The notes beneath the pieces are model-generated. The model was not told the origin of the DNA. It saw nothing but the letters and a program-made list of their open reading frames with translations, and searched no databases. 39,697 nt of DNA from Chloroflexota bacterium (GTDB taxonomy: Bacteria; Chloroflexota; Anaerolineae; CG2-30-64-16): NCBI GenBank assembly GCA_026389845.1, contig JAPLHB010000123.1, positions 1 to 39,697 on the forward strand, in the 5' to 3' direction. The position numbers and the translations under genes were made by a program. Below are positions 32,964 to 39,697 of this stretch, piece by piece. The number at the start of each line of letters is the position of its first letter. The stretch's first letter is position 1.

Positions 32964-34292
32964 ATGACACCTACAACAAAATATACAAATGTGACCACCC
33001 CGATCCCCGGCCCCCAATCGAAAGCGCTGCTGGACGAATGGCATCGCTATGAGGCCGACCAAACCGGCTACCAGGCCCAGGTTGCGATCCACCACGGCGA
33101 GGGTGCGATGCTTGAAGATGTGGATGGCAACCGGTTCATCGACTGGACCAGCGGGGTGCTGGTCGCCAATGTCGGCCACGCCCACCCCAAACTGGTCAAG
33201 GCGGTTCACGAAGCATCGGCCAGGATGCTCAACATCTACGAGTACTGCAGCGAGTACCGGGTCCGCGCCGCCAAAGCCCTGGTCCAGGCCGCGCCCGCGC
33301 ACCTTGACACCTGCTTCTTCCTCACGGTGGGCAGCGAAGCCACCGATTCGGCGATGAAGATCATGAAGAGGCACTCGGGCAAATTCGAGATCATCGGCTT
33401 TCACGGCGGCTTTCACGGCAGAACCATGTCCACCGCCAGCGCCGGCGGCATGGCCAAACCCAAGAGAGGGTTTGGCCCCGCGACGCCCGGCGTGATCCGG
33501 ACGCCATTCCCGTACTGCTACCGCTGCCCGTTTAAATCGCAGCCGGACAGGTGCGGCTTCATGTGCCTGGATTTTCTGGACGACGTGGTGCGGGCCAACT
33601 CGACCGACAGCCTCGCGGGACTGATGGTGGAACCGTATCTGGGCACCGCCGGGTTCATCTTTCCGCCGGAAGGGTGGATGCCGCAGCTCGAGAAGTGGAT
33701 CCGCGAGAAGAAGATCCTGTTCGCCCTGGACGAGGTGCAGTCATCCTACGGCAGGACGGGCAAAATGTGGGCCATGGAATGGGAAGGCCTGACGCCCGAT
33801 ATCGTGACCGTCGGCAAGGGCATCGGCAGTGGGATCGCCGCCTCGGCTCTGCTGGTGCGCAAGGCCGTGATGGACCGCGCTCTCGGCAAGGGCGAGCTCG
33901 GCAGCACCTACGGCGGGAATCCCGTTTCCTGCGCGGCCGTGATCGCCGTCCTCGATATCATGCAGAGCGAAAAGCTCGTCGAAAACGCCCATGCGATGGG
34001 CCTCATCTTCAAAGAACGCCTGGTCGGGATGGTGGAGAAAGCGGCACATCTCGGCGATGTGCGCGGCAGGGGGCTGGTCTGGGGGCTCGAACTCGTCGCG
34101 GACAAGAAGACCAAGGAGCCTGCACCGGCTCTGGCGCTTAAGCTGATCGACAGTTGCGCGCGGAAGGGCCTGTTGATAGGCGCCGTGGGCAACTACGGCA
34201 ATGTGATCCGCGTTGCACCGCCGCTGGTCATCAATGAGGATCAAGCGCATGAAAGCCTCGATATCATGCAGGCGGCGCTGGTCAGCCTGTGA
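32964..34292 (+). CDS. class III PLP-dependent aminotransferase
   Basis: 442 aa. Seen: DVDGNRFIDWTSGVLVANVGH, the phosphate-binding VGSEATDSAMKIM, GFHGGFHGRTMSTAS, LDEVQSSYGRTGKM with Asp256 (PLP nitrogen contact), the Schiff-base Lys285 in VTVGKGIGSGIAASALLV, and TYGGNPVSCAAV. A PYCYRCPF...CGFMC block (Cys185, 188, 197, 201) is typical of the 4-aminobutyrate/acetylornithine-like branch rather than odd. It begins one base after the dehydrogenase stop with no clear ribosome binding site of its own, so translation is probably coupled. Likely moves an amino group onto the product of the neighbouring oxidoreductase; the donor and acceptor are unknown. Confidence 0.93.
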   Translation: MTPTTKYTNVTTPIPGPQSKALLDEWHRYEADQTGYQAQVAIHHGEGAMLEDVDGNRFIDWTSGVLVANVGHAHPKLVKAVHEASARMLNIYEYCSEYRVRAAKALVQAAPAHLDTCFFLTVGSEATDSAMKIMKRHSGKFEIIGFHGGFHGRTMSTASAGGMAKPKRGFGPATPGVIRTPFPYCYRCPFKSQPDRCGFMCLDFLDDVVRANSTDSLAGLMVEPYLGTAGFIFPPEGWMPQLEKWIREKKILFALDEVQSSYGRTGKMWAMEWEGLTPDIVTVGKGIGSGIAASALLVRKAVMDRALGKGELGSTYGGNPVSCAAVIAVLDIMQSEKLVENAHAMGLIFKERLVGMVEKAAHLGDVRGRGLVWGLELVADKKTKEPAPALALKLIDSCARKGLLIGAVGNYGNVIRVAPPLVINEDQAHESLDIMQAALVSL

Positions 34293-34308
34293 GAGGAAGT
34301 GACTGCAC

Positions 34309-35535
34309 ATGGAAACTCGCACCGCCGAAATAAGAGCGCGCATCGCAGCGTTGCTGCCGACAGCGCAGGATCTCCTGGTGCGGCTCATCGCAACCCCCTC
34401 CTGTTCTTACGAGGAAGAGCCCCTCGCCATCCTGCTCTCGGAGGAATTCAGGAAATCGGGGCTGGAAGCCGAGCTGGCGCCGCTCGACGATTCACTCGCT
34501 TTCCACGAGCTGCTGGCCAGGGTTACGCCGGGCATCAGCTATGCGGGCCGGCACAATCTGATCGTCCGTTTGGCAGGCAAGAAGGCGGGTTGCGGCGGAT
34601 TGCTGCTGAACGCCCACATGGACACCGTTCCGCCCGCCCAACAGGGGAGCGCAGGCTTTAGGGCCGGCGTCAAAGACGGGGTCATCACCGGGCGCGGAGC
34701 CTGTGACGCAAAAGGGCAAATCGTGACGGCGTACCTCATGTTGCGGGCCATGAAAGAACTGGGGCTCACGCCGCCGCTCGACGTAATGCTTCACCTGGTA
34801 GTTGAGGAGGAAGTGGGCGGGAATGGCAGCCTGGCGCTGACGGAAAAGAAGTGGGACTATCGCAAGGTTGTTGTGTTGGAGTCGACCGACCTGGCGATTC
34901 TGACGGCCACGCGGGGGACTTGGTGGTTTCGGATCCTGCTGCGCGGCAAGGCGGGGCACAGCGCTGACCCTGGCGGCACCGTAAGCGCGTTGAAAATGGC
35001 TGTCAGTGCCATGGGACTTCTTGAGGCCTACCACAAGGACCTGCTCGACCGTTCCAGGAACACGCCGCCTTTCGAGGGATTCGAGAATCCCATGCCGCTC
35101 ACTTTCGGCGTCTTGAACAGCGGCACTTGGCCGGCAACAGTGCCGGACCAAGCAACGCTCGAAGGGGTGATGGGGTTCCTGCCCAACAAAACGAGCGCTG
35201 AAATCTCGGCCGAAATCAGGCAGTTGTTCGAAGACTCTCCGCTGGCCGGCAAGTATCAGTTGGATGTCACGATCGCGCGCGACCCGAGCGTCACCGATCG
35301 AAGGGATCCCCTGATCGCACAGATATCATCCGCCTGTCTGGAGGCGGGTCAGAGCGCGACACTGAGTGTATTGCCGGCGTTCTGTGATCCGTGGTTCTAC
35401 ACGCGGCAGGGCATACCGGCCGTCGTATTTGGCGCGGGCTCATTGAAGCAGTGTCATTCGGCGAATGAATCGATCCCGCTGGCTGAGATCGCCGTGGCAG
35501 CGGAAGTGCTGGTGCATCTGGCATTGCAAGAATGA
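34309..35535 (+). CDS. M20-family metallo-amidohydrolase (ArgE/DapE/ACY1 type)
   Basis: 408 aa; GAGGAAG lies upstream. Di-zinc exopeptidase/deacylase. Metal ligands and catalytic residues are visible: His103 and Asp105 in LLLNAHMDTVPP, bridging Asp133 in GRGACDAKGQ, the catalytic/metal Glu pair in VVEEEVGGNGS (166-168), and a late His in QCHSANESIPL. The dimerisation domain contains FRILLRGKAGHSADPGG, with the conserved His. It removes an acyl group from, or cuts, an N-acyl amino acid or dipeptide. As third gene of the tight operon it could release the acyl or amino-acyl group from the aminated product, or feed the pathway. No signal peptide. Confidence 0.92.
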   Translation: METRTAEIRARIAALLPTAQDLLVRLIATPSCSYEEEPLAILLSEEFRKSGLEAELAPLDDSLAFHELLARVTPGISYAGRHNLIVRLAGKKAGCGGLLLNAHMDTVPPAQQGSAGFRAGVKDGVITGRGACDAKGQIVTAYLMLRAMKELGLTPPLDVMLHLVVEEEVGGNGSLALTEKKWDYRKVVVLESTDLAILTATRGTWWFRILLRGKAGHSADPGGTVSALKMAVSAMGLLEAYHKDLLDRSRNTPPFEGFENPMPLTFGVLNSGTWPATVPDQATLEGVMGFLPNKTSAEISAEIRQLFEDSPLAGKYQLDVTIARDPSVTDRRDPLIAQISSACLEAGQSATLSVLPAFCDPWFYTRQGIPAVVFGAGSLKQCHSANESIPLAEIAVAAEVLVHLALQE

Positions 35536-35551
35536 TTTGACGCCACATATG

Positions 35552-35982
35552 GGGCTGTCTGACAAGACGGTGCGCGCCTACTATACCAAATCGGCGGCTT
35601 GGCGCGCAACCTGCGCAAGGAAATCAGCAAGACCCCCCGCTACTACTTCTTCGACAACGGCGTGCGCAACAGCCTGATCCAGAACTTCAACCGCCTTGCG
35701 CTGCGCAACGACGTCGGCCAGTTCTGGGAGAACTATCTGATGGTCGAACGCCGAAAGGCGAACGAGTACGCCGGCCGCCAAGCTAACACCTACTTCTGGC
35801 GCACCTACGACCAGAAAGAGCTGGACTGTGTCGAGGAGCGGGCGGGCCGGCTGTTTGGGTTCGAGTTCAAATGGCAGGGCCAGGTGCGGCCGGCAGCCCG
35901 GCAGGAGTTCATAGCTGCGTATCCGGACGCCGAAGTGGCGACAATCACCCGCGAGAACTTCACAGACTTCCTGACGGGCTAA
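35552..35982 (+). pseudogene. 3' remnant of a DUF4143 AAA ATPase gene
   Basis: The frame from about 35599 gives LARNLRKEISKTPRYYFFDN, GVRNSLIQNFNRL, DVGQFWENYLMVERRKANEY, YFWRTYDQKELDCVEE, and ends FTDFLTG, the C-terminal half of DUF4143 in AAA_14 ATPases. Just before it, in another frame, MGLSDKTVRAY matches the winged-helix segment normally about ten residues upstream of QIGGLARNLRK. So a small internal deletion shifted the frame, and the whole ATPase domain is missing; the M20 gene abuts instead. A TTG at 35599 could start a 127-aa product, but a functional protein is unlikely. Confidence 0.8.
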
Positions 35983-36004
35983 TATCATGCAGACTGCCCA
36001 ACAC

Positions 36005-36186
36005 GATCCTAAACCCAATACGGTTCAGTTAGCAGGCCGGGCTCCCATGCCCGGCGGCGTGGGAGCCGCCTCTGCTGCCTTATCTGTACCGTATTGATCC
36101 TAAACCCAATACGGTTCAGTTAGCAGGCCGGGCTCCCATGCCCGGCGGCGTGGGAGCCGCCTCTGCTGCCTTATCTGTACCGTATT
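36005..36186. repeat. perfect 91-bp tandem duplication of a hairpin-forming unit
   Basis: Unit 1 is 36005-36095 and unit 2 is 36096-36186, identical throughout. Each unit has an outer stem CAATACGGT/ACCGTATTG and an inner stem GGCTCCCA/TGGGAGCC around GC-rich loops. No ORF. It lies between two decaying genes. Confidence 0.9.
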
Positions 36187-36272
36187 GACTTTAGGGGCCG
36201 CTAAACACCGTCCGCAGGTTGGCAACATGCGCCGCAACGCCGAGCGCAGGCTGCCGCCTGCCTGCGACTACT

Positions 36273-36758
36273 CTAAACTAGAGTAACATGATCAGCCTCC
36301 GTAAACAGTTCAAGCGGCGTGACAATCTCAGGCGTGGGTAGATTAAGCCGGGCGTTGATGATGCGGATGTGTTGTCGCTTGTTCGCATTTGCCAGGTGGT
36401 TGCAGTTCTAGGTCAACAGAAAATCGCACTTGTAGAAGCTTGCGTATGCCAGGTGCAGGGCATCCCCCTTGAATACACGCGGCATCAAGTAGTTGTCCAG
36501 GTAGACACGGGCGATCTCCAATATCTGTTCGTCAGGGGGCAAGACCTGGAGCTGTGCCACGAACACCAATATCTCGTGCTGACGCGGATACTCGCCTTCG
36601 CTCAATTCAGCGATCGTTTCCTCGGACACATAGACGTCGAAGTGCGTGCTTTCCTCGTCCCACCATTTCTTGGTGACCGCGATGTACTCGCGAATGCTGT
36701 CTCGTTCGTCTACCAGATAACTGGGAATGGTCGCGTCCAGATAGACCGTCTTCTTCAT
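36273..36758 (-). pseudogene. PIN-domain protein gene broken by a nonsense codon
   Basis: The frame starts at the ATG at 36758: MKKTVYLDATIPSYLVDERD with Asp8, VSEETIAELSEGEYPRQHEI, then KGDALHLAYASFYKCDFLLT. Codon 117 is TAG (plus strand CTA at 36408-36410). Reading through, the frame continues NCNHLANANKRQHIRIINAR, then PEIVTPLELF, to a TAG at 36273-36275. In this family the residue after FLLT is Trp (FLLTWNCNHLANA), so a single TGG-to-TAG change explains it. The lost part holds the last active-site region. No intact antitoxin lies upstream: the attC region begins 40-50 bp before the start. Probably decayed. Confidence 0.85.
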
Positions 36759-36804
36759 AAAGCTCATCCTGTCTTCGTGATTCCTGGTACACTGCAAACT
36801 GACG

Positions 36805-36933
36805 GCCTAACGCCCCCGTCGTCACCCGCGCCCGTCGCTACGAGTCCAAGTTGTGACTCGCACAGCCTCGCAAAACGAGCTAACGCCCTTAATCGCACGC
36901 CCGCAGGGCATCAGATGGAAGCAGTGGTTAGGC
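36805..36933 (-). other. attC-like recombination site 1 (degenerate)
   Basis: GCCTAAC at 36805-36811 and GTTAGGC at 36927-36933 are complementary R boxes fitting RYYYAAC/GTTRRRY. Between them lie CGAGTC/GACTCG and CTCG/CGAG stems and a further GCTAACG (36880-36886). The L boxes do not pair well, so this may be a composite of two sites. It shares flanking sequence with site 2. Confidence 0.6.
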
Positions 36934-36996
36934 CCCGCCCTGGCCCCCGCGACCCAAAACGAGACCCGCCGCCCACAACGGCGAACCGTGCTGACC
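36927..36996 (-). repeat. cassette-tail repeat, copy 1 (copy 2 at 38499-38570)
   Basis: About 70 bp next to the attC R box, including AAAACGAGACC, GCCGCCCA and ACGGCGAACCGTGCT. The copy beside attC site 2 matches over most of its length. Confidence 0.75.
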
Positions 36997-37113
36997 ACCC
37001 GCTGCGCAACCCACGACCAAATGGGATGAACCTCCACCGCTACGATGGACGCCGCCGTTGTTCATCCGTTGCGCGGCTACGCAACCTCCAGACCAATTCT
37101 CTTCACCCAATCT

Positions 37114-37884
37114 CTACAGATGGCCCTGACAACTTGTACAGTAACGCCGATCTGGTGCATTTTTCACGCCGCATTGGGGACATGTAAGGAATTCCGGGAC
37201 AGATTGGCTTCTGAGTGCAATCTCATTGAGTGGGCTAAATTTGGCCCCGCATTGTTCACACATAGTTGCGTGTTTGGGGTTGCTTGTTCCGCAGCTAAGG
37301 CAAGTACGGAAACTGTTGGCGGGTGCAGATGTACTGCCGATTGATGACCGTGCATGTTCACTAACTGCGGACTTGACCTCTCGGCCGCAGAATCTACATA
37401 CGAGTGCTTCAGGCATGATTAGTTCAGCACAGTAGGGACATTTGACCCTAGTTTCGCGCCCATCATAGGCAGACTGACTAAGCTCGGCCTGAGTTGTACG
37501 TGATGGCTGTGAGATGAACGTTGCTACCAACAAGCAAAGCACGGATGCGATGGCAATGTACATCCCAGTTCCAAGGTGAGCACCCCCCACACTAGGGGCG
37601 AGGAGATTCCCTTGCGTTGCACGAGCAAAGCCCTCGGTTGCGGACTGAAATCTAATGAAGAGCCAACCGACATACAGTACCGAAATTAATGAGATTCCGA
37701 GCAACCAGCCCCAAGCCTTGCGTGCTGCGGCAACCAGACCAATGAGACCAGGAAGCGGCAAGAGTAACGCGTCCGTCTGATACATCGGAACTGAACCGAG
37801 GAAGCCTGCCGAAATCGCAGGCATTATCACACACAGAATTAAGCCTATAGACCCGAATAACCCGAAAGTTTGTTTTGCGCTCAT
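37114..37884 (-). CDS. cassette-borne membrane protein with three zinc ribbons
   Basis: 256 aa; AGGAGG lies upstream of the ATG at 37884. The first half has about four hydrophobic segments (FGLFGSIGLILCVIMPAISA, LLLPLPGLIGLVAAA, GWLLGISLISVLYVGWLFI, MYIAIASVLCLLVATFI). The second half has three treble-clef/zinc-ribbon pairs: CPYCAEL..CRFCGRE, CLSCGTSNPKHATMCEQCG, and CPQCGVKNAPDRRYCTSCQ. The ribbons are expected inside the cell. Base composition is less GC-rich than in the left part of the window. It sits in a cassette whose attC is downstream (36805-36933). No named family; zinc binding is inferred from the Cys spacing. Confidence 0.8.
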   Translation of the reverse strand: MSAKQTFGLFGSIGLILCVIMPAISAGFLGSVPMYQTDALLLPLPGLIGLVAAARKAWGWLLGISLISVLYVGWLFIRFQSATEGFARATQGNLLAPSVGGAHLGTGMYIAIASVLCLLVATFISQPSRTTQAELSQSAYDGRETRVKCPYCAELIMPEALVCRFCGREVKSAVSEHARSSIGSTSAPANSFRTCLSCGTSNPKHATMCEQCGAKFSPLNEIALRSQSVPEFLTCPQCGVKNAPDRRYCTSCQGHL

Positions 37885-37957
37885 CGTGCCTCCTGATACG
37901 TCCTAAATTACCGAGTGCATTCGGGAATTCCTCAACAAGCTCTTACACTGGTGATGT

Positions 37958-38320
37958 CTATGGATTCAGATACGCCGTTGCTTGCGCCTTCACGAGATCG
38001 ATCAATATTGTTCTCATAACCTCAATAACGAATCCACCGGACTTCGCCATGATGTTCTTTGCTTTGTTCCACCGGTTTTCGTTTCTGGCGGCCTCTACAA
38101 ACTCGTGTCCTTGCCAAGTAAGTCTCTGTGGCATCCATTCCATACCGCTGGCGGAACTAGCATCAAGGGCTTTGATCAAACCAGCTTCATCTAGCAGCAT
38201 GAGGTGATAGGAGATCGTCTCTGATGAATAACCATCAATTTGAATGTTAGGATACTCAGGATCAGATGATTCCTCCATCATCAGGAGAATGTTTCGAATA
38301 AGATCCATATCCCGTTTCAT
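37958..38320 (-). CDS. DUF2513-family protein in an integron cassette
   Basis: 120 aa from the ATG at 38320 (AGAGGTG upstream; a GTG two codons earlier is possible). MKRDMDLIRNILLMMEESSD, ISYHLMLLDEAGLIKALDAS, RLTWQGHEFVEAARNENRWN, and GGFVIEVMRTILIDL fit DUF2513, a winged-helix-like family common in phages and integron cassettes. The start lies about 90 bp after the R box of attC site 2, as expected for a cassette gene read on the minus strand. Function unknown; possibly a small DNA-binding protein. The shared cassette also holds the zinc-ribbon gene, 73 bp downstream. Confidence 0.85.
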   Translation of the reverse strand: MKRDMDLIRNILLMMEESSDPEYPNIQIDGYSSETISYHLMLLDEAGLIKALDASSASGMEWMPQRLTWQGHEFVEAARNENRWNKAKNIMAKSGGFVIEVMRTILIDLVKAQATAYLNP

Positions 38321-38409
38321 GCTCACCTCTCATTTGTTCGTGTGCTTCATCAGTTTCGACGGCGAGTTATGCGTCATCCCATCGTCTGACCCACAATCTC
38401 ACATCGGAC

Positions 38410-38505
38410 GCCTAACGGCCAGGCGTAAGCTGCAGCTGCGCTGCACCCAACCCACAATCGCGCGATCTCCACCGGCCCAGCTGTCAGCTTGACGCAACGT
38501 TAGGC
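38410..38505 (-). other. attC recombination site 2
   Basis: GCCTAAC (38410-38416) and GTTAGGC (38499-38505) R boxes. On the minus strand the L'' arm GCGTCAAGCTGACAGCTG pairs with the other arm GCGTAAGCTGCAGCTG, with two extra bases on the L'' side, including the typical extra C in TCAAGC. This asymmetry sets the orientation to minus, in line with the cassette genes. Length 96 bp. Confidence 0.85.
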
Positions 38506-38570
38506 CCCGCCCAAGCACCAGACCCACAAAACGAGACCTGCCGCCCATGACGGCGAACCGTGCTTGCCCG
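38499..38570 (-). repeat. cassette-tail repeat, copy 2
   Basis: Matches 36927-36996 (AAAACGAGACC, GCCGCCCA, ACGGCGAACCGTGCT). It lies in the 3' tail of the 224-aa gene's cassette just before attC site 2. The following 100 bp to the stop at 38669 hold nothing I recognise. Confidence 0.75.
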
Positions 38571-38668
38571 ACCGCCGCGCAATAGCGCCTTCATTGCGGT
38601 GTTTCTGGCGTCCAGGTTTTGTCGCCTATCACAGTGCAGTCGGCTCAATGCGCTTATTTGCCAGCGAT

Positions 38669-39343
38669 CTAAATTGATTTGCGCAAGTCGGCTTTGCGTT
38701 TCGCATCGTCCAACACGCCCGCTGGAATAGAGCCTTTGTAGACCGATAGATTCTGGCGTTGTCCAAGAACCTCACCAATCCTCTTGTCAAAAAAACCCAA
38801 CTCTAAGTTTGTGTGATACTTAAGGAACATCCACCAAATTCTGATCAACACCTCAAGAAGCTCTGCTGCTTGATAGAGCACTCCATCGAAATTGATGAGA
38901 TTGTGCGCATCAATGATGGTATCTGATGGTTGAGAGACTTCTGACTTCTGCTGCATAATCAGTGTCGAGTAGTCAGAGCGGGTGCTCAACTGACCGGCTC
39001 CGCTAGTGCCGTGCTTCATAGTATTGACGAAATTCGCAGCGACTTTGTAGGGCTTGAATTCTTTGACCACTGCCAATTGCTTCCTTGACTGATTCATTGC
39101 GCCAAGATATCGCTCAACGTTGTCAGTGAGATGTACGAGTTCAGCTAGCTCTGCTTCTTCGTCAGACTTGAGCCGATCCAAAATGTTTCTTAACGATTGC
39201 CATTTCTGACATGTGGGAACCGAATCGATACCACAAAAAGATTCCAACTGAGATCTATTTATCTCTCGTTGTTCCAAATAAAACGCGACTCGATCGAGCC
39301 GATCAACCACTTCTTGACGATAGATGTCTTCCTGAGTAGTCAT
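38669..39343 (-). CDS. unknown helical protein, integron cassette gene
   Basis: 224 aa from the ATG at 39343 (MTTQEDIYRQEVVDRLDRVA); an ATG at 39358 lies within the attC R box. The chain is mostly helical with no signal peptide or membrane helix. It has blocks KWQSLRNILDRLKSDEEAEL, KEFKPYKVAANFVNTMKHGT, and QAAELLEVLIRIWWMFLKYH. I recognise no family; the FVNTMKHGT phrase recalls HEPN/abortive-infection-like helical bundles (RxxxxH-like spacing not found). The only Shine-Dalgarno-like AGG before this start belongs to the R box TTAGGC of attC site 4. AT-rich for this genome. Confidence 0.75.
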   Translation of the reverse strand: MTTQEDIYRQEVVDRLDRVAFYLEQREINRSQLESFCGIDSVPTCQKWQSLRNILDRLKSDEEAELAELVHLTDNVERYLGAMNQSRKQLAVVKEFKPYKVAANFVNTMKHGTSGAGQLSTRSDYSTLIMQQKSEVSQPSDTIIDAHNLINFDGVLYQAAELLEVLIRIWWMFLKYHTNLELGFFDKRIGEVLGQRQNLSVYKGSIPAGVLDDAKRKADLRKSI

Positions 39344-39349
39344 AAAGTT

Positions 39350-39420
39350 GCCTAACATTTATTTCGATGGCAAGTCAAGCGTCACGGCGAAGCCGTGCCG
39401 GTTGACCCGCAGTGTTACAT
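39350..39420 (-). other. attC-like site 4 (short), directly before the 224-aa gene
   Basis: GCCTAAC (39350-39356) and a partial R box GTTACAT (39414-39420). On the minus strand GGTCAACCG and CGCTTGACTTGC pair partly, and the centre CACGGC-TTC-GCCGTG is a perfect hairpin. It lies six bases from site 3, so the DNA between the two R boxes would be a cassette without a gene. Confidence 0.6.
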
Positions 39421-39426
39421 TGGTCT

Positions 39427-39539
39427 GCCTAACGTTCGGCATCAGCCGCGCCGAGTGAGCGCAGCGAACGAGGGCACGCGAGCGCCGTGCAACGGCGCGA
39501 AGCGCGTCGGCTGTATGCCGTTGTTAGGCTGCCGTTTAA
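39427..39539 (-). other. attC recombination site 3
   Basis: GCCTAAC (39427-39433) and GTTAGGC (39533-39539). Minus-strand L'' CGGCATACAGCCG pairs with CGGCTGATGCCG with one extra A on the L'' side. An inner GC-rich stem (GGCGCGAAGCGCG region) is also present. Length 113 bp. Orientation minus, as for site 2. Confidence 0.85.
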
Positions 39540-39697
39540 ATCTGTAGCATATCTTAATTGGACTTTGGACAATAGATGCTCTGACAGGCGCATAGCCAGA
39601 ATTGGCGTAATTTGCGAAACTGCTCCAAAGTGGGGGGATGAACACAAACACCTCCACGCAGTTGGAACAGTTTCGGCTGGCAGTGTACCACAGTTTT
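39540..39697. other. end of window: tail of the next cassette
   Basis: AT-richer DNA beyond attC site 3. Minus-strand frames here run through the attC itself (for example NNGIQPTRFAPLHG-like readings) and are not convincing genes. The cassette gene, if present, lies outside the window. Confidence 0.5.

Noticed and set aside
33516..33566. Four cysteines in the aminotransferase as a novel metal site
   Set aside because: The PYCYRCPF...C...C block is usual in this branch of class III aminotransferases.
36369..37187. 272-aa plus-strand frame over the PIN pseudogene and attC site 1
   Set aside because: It is the antisense of the PIN frame followed by attC sequence; composition and lack of signals argue against a gene.
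39429..39657. Small minus-strand ORFs at the right end
   Set aside because: They read through attC site 3 (typical attC translations) and have no family match.

Overview
The window reads as chromosomal DNA of a GC-rich bacterium, most likely a Chloroflexota of the Anaerolineae/Caldilineae/Ardenticatenia kind. This is inferred from protein character: Thr/Pro-linked SdrD-B surface proteins, an IS4-type transposase tail, a MoeA fused to a periplasmic-binding-like domain, and a small GTPase with a roadblock-like/SH3 partner. Degenerate 7-bp repeat arrays between genes fit as well. No rRNA or tRNA gene was seen, so the placement rests on proteins only.

Left part (1-10.9 kb). A transposase remnant is followed by a large secreted multidomain surface protein. 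A perfect sigma70-type promoter then precedes a membrane-anchored YvcK/GlmR-family gene overlapped by a GAF protein, and gap-pgk closed by a strong terminator. On the other strand lie zwf and an rpiB-transaldolase gene fusion. Lower glycolysis and the pentose phosphate pathway are thus encoded back to back and converge at about 7.6 kb.

Middle (10.9-31.2 kb, mostly minus strand). This holds an AlbA_2/HATPase predicted regulator, an HD-GYP response regulator, a short Nudix protein, a VapBC-like pair, gyrA, and a membrane protein with thirteen 19-residue repeats and a helix-hairpin-helix tail. A plus-strand moeA fusion follows, invaded twice by short tandem repeats, the second time with a change of reading frame. 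An MbfA-like ferritin/VIT1 protein and a small Gly-rich protein come next. A compact signalling operon then runs response regulator > coiled-coil protein > roadblock-like/TM/SH3 protein > Ras-like GTPase > histidine kinase. Its leader carries an unusual palindromic element between direct repeats. An unknown 321-aa protein and a GH20 hexosaminidase complete the block.

Right part (31.2-39.7 kb). A tight dehydrogenase-aminotransferase-M20 amidohydrolase operon has its own promoter. Decaying genes follow: a DUF4143 ATPase remnant and a PIN toxin with a nonsense codon. A perfect 91-bp tandem hairpin repeat lies between them. From about 36.8 kb to the end the DNA is an integron cassette array. It has three to four attC-like sites oriented like the minus-strand genes, a DUF2513 gene, a zinc-ribbon membrane protein, an unknown 224-aa protein, and AT-richer composition. 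No integrase gene lies in the window.

The best candidates for something new are the GTPase/two-component operon, the heptamer arrays that enter moeA and end the rpiB-tal gene, the rpiB-tal fusion with its retained internal ribosome binding site, and the attC array.
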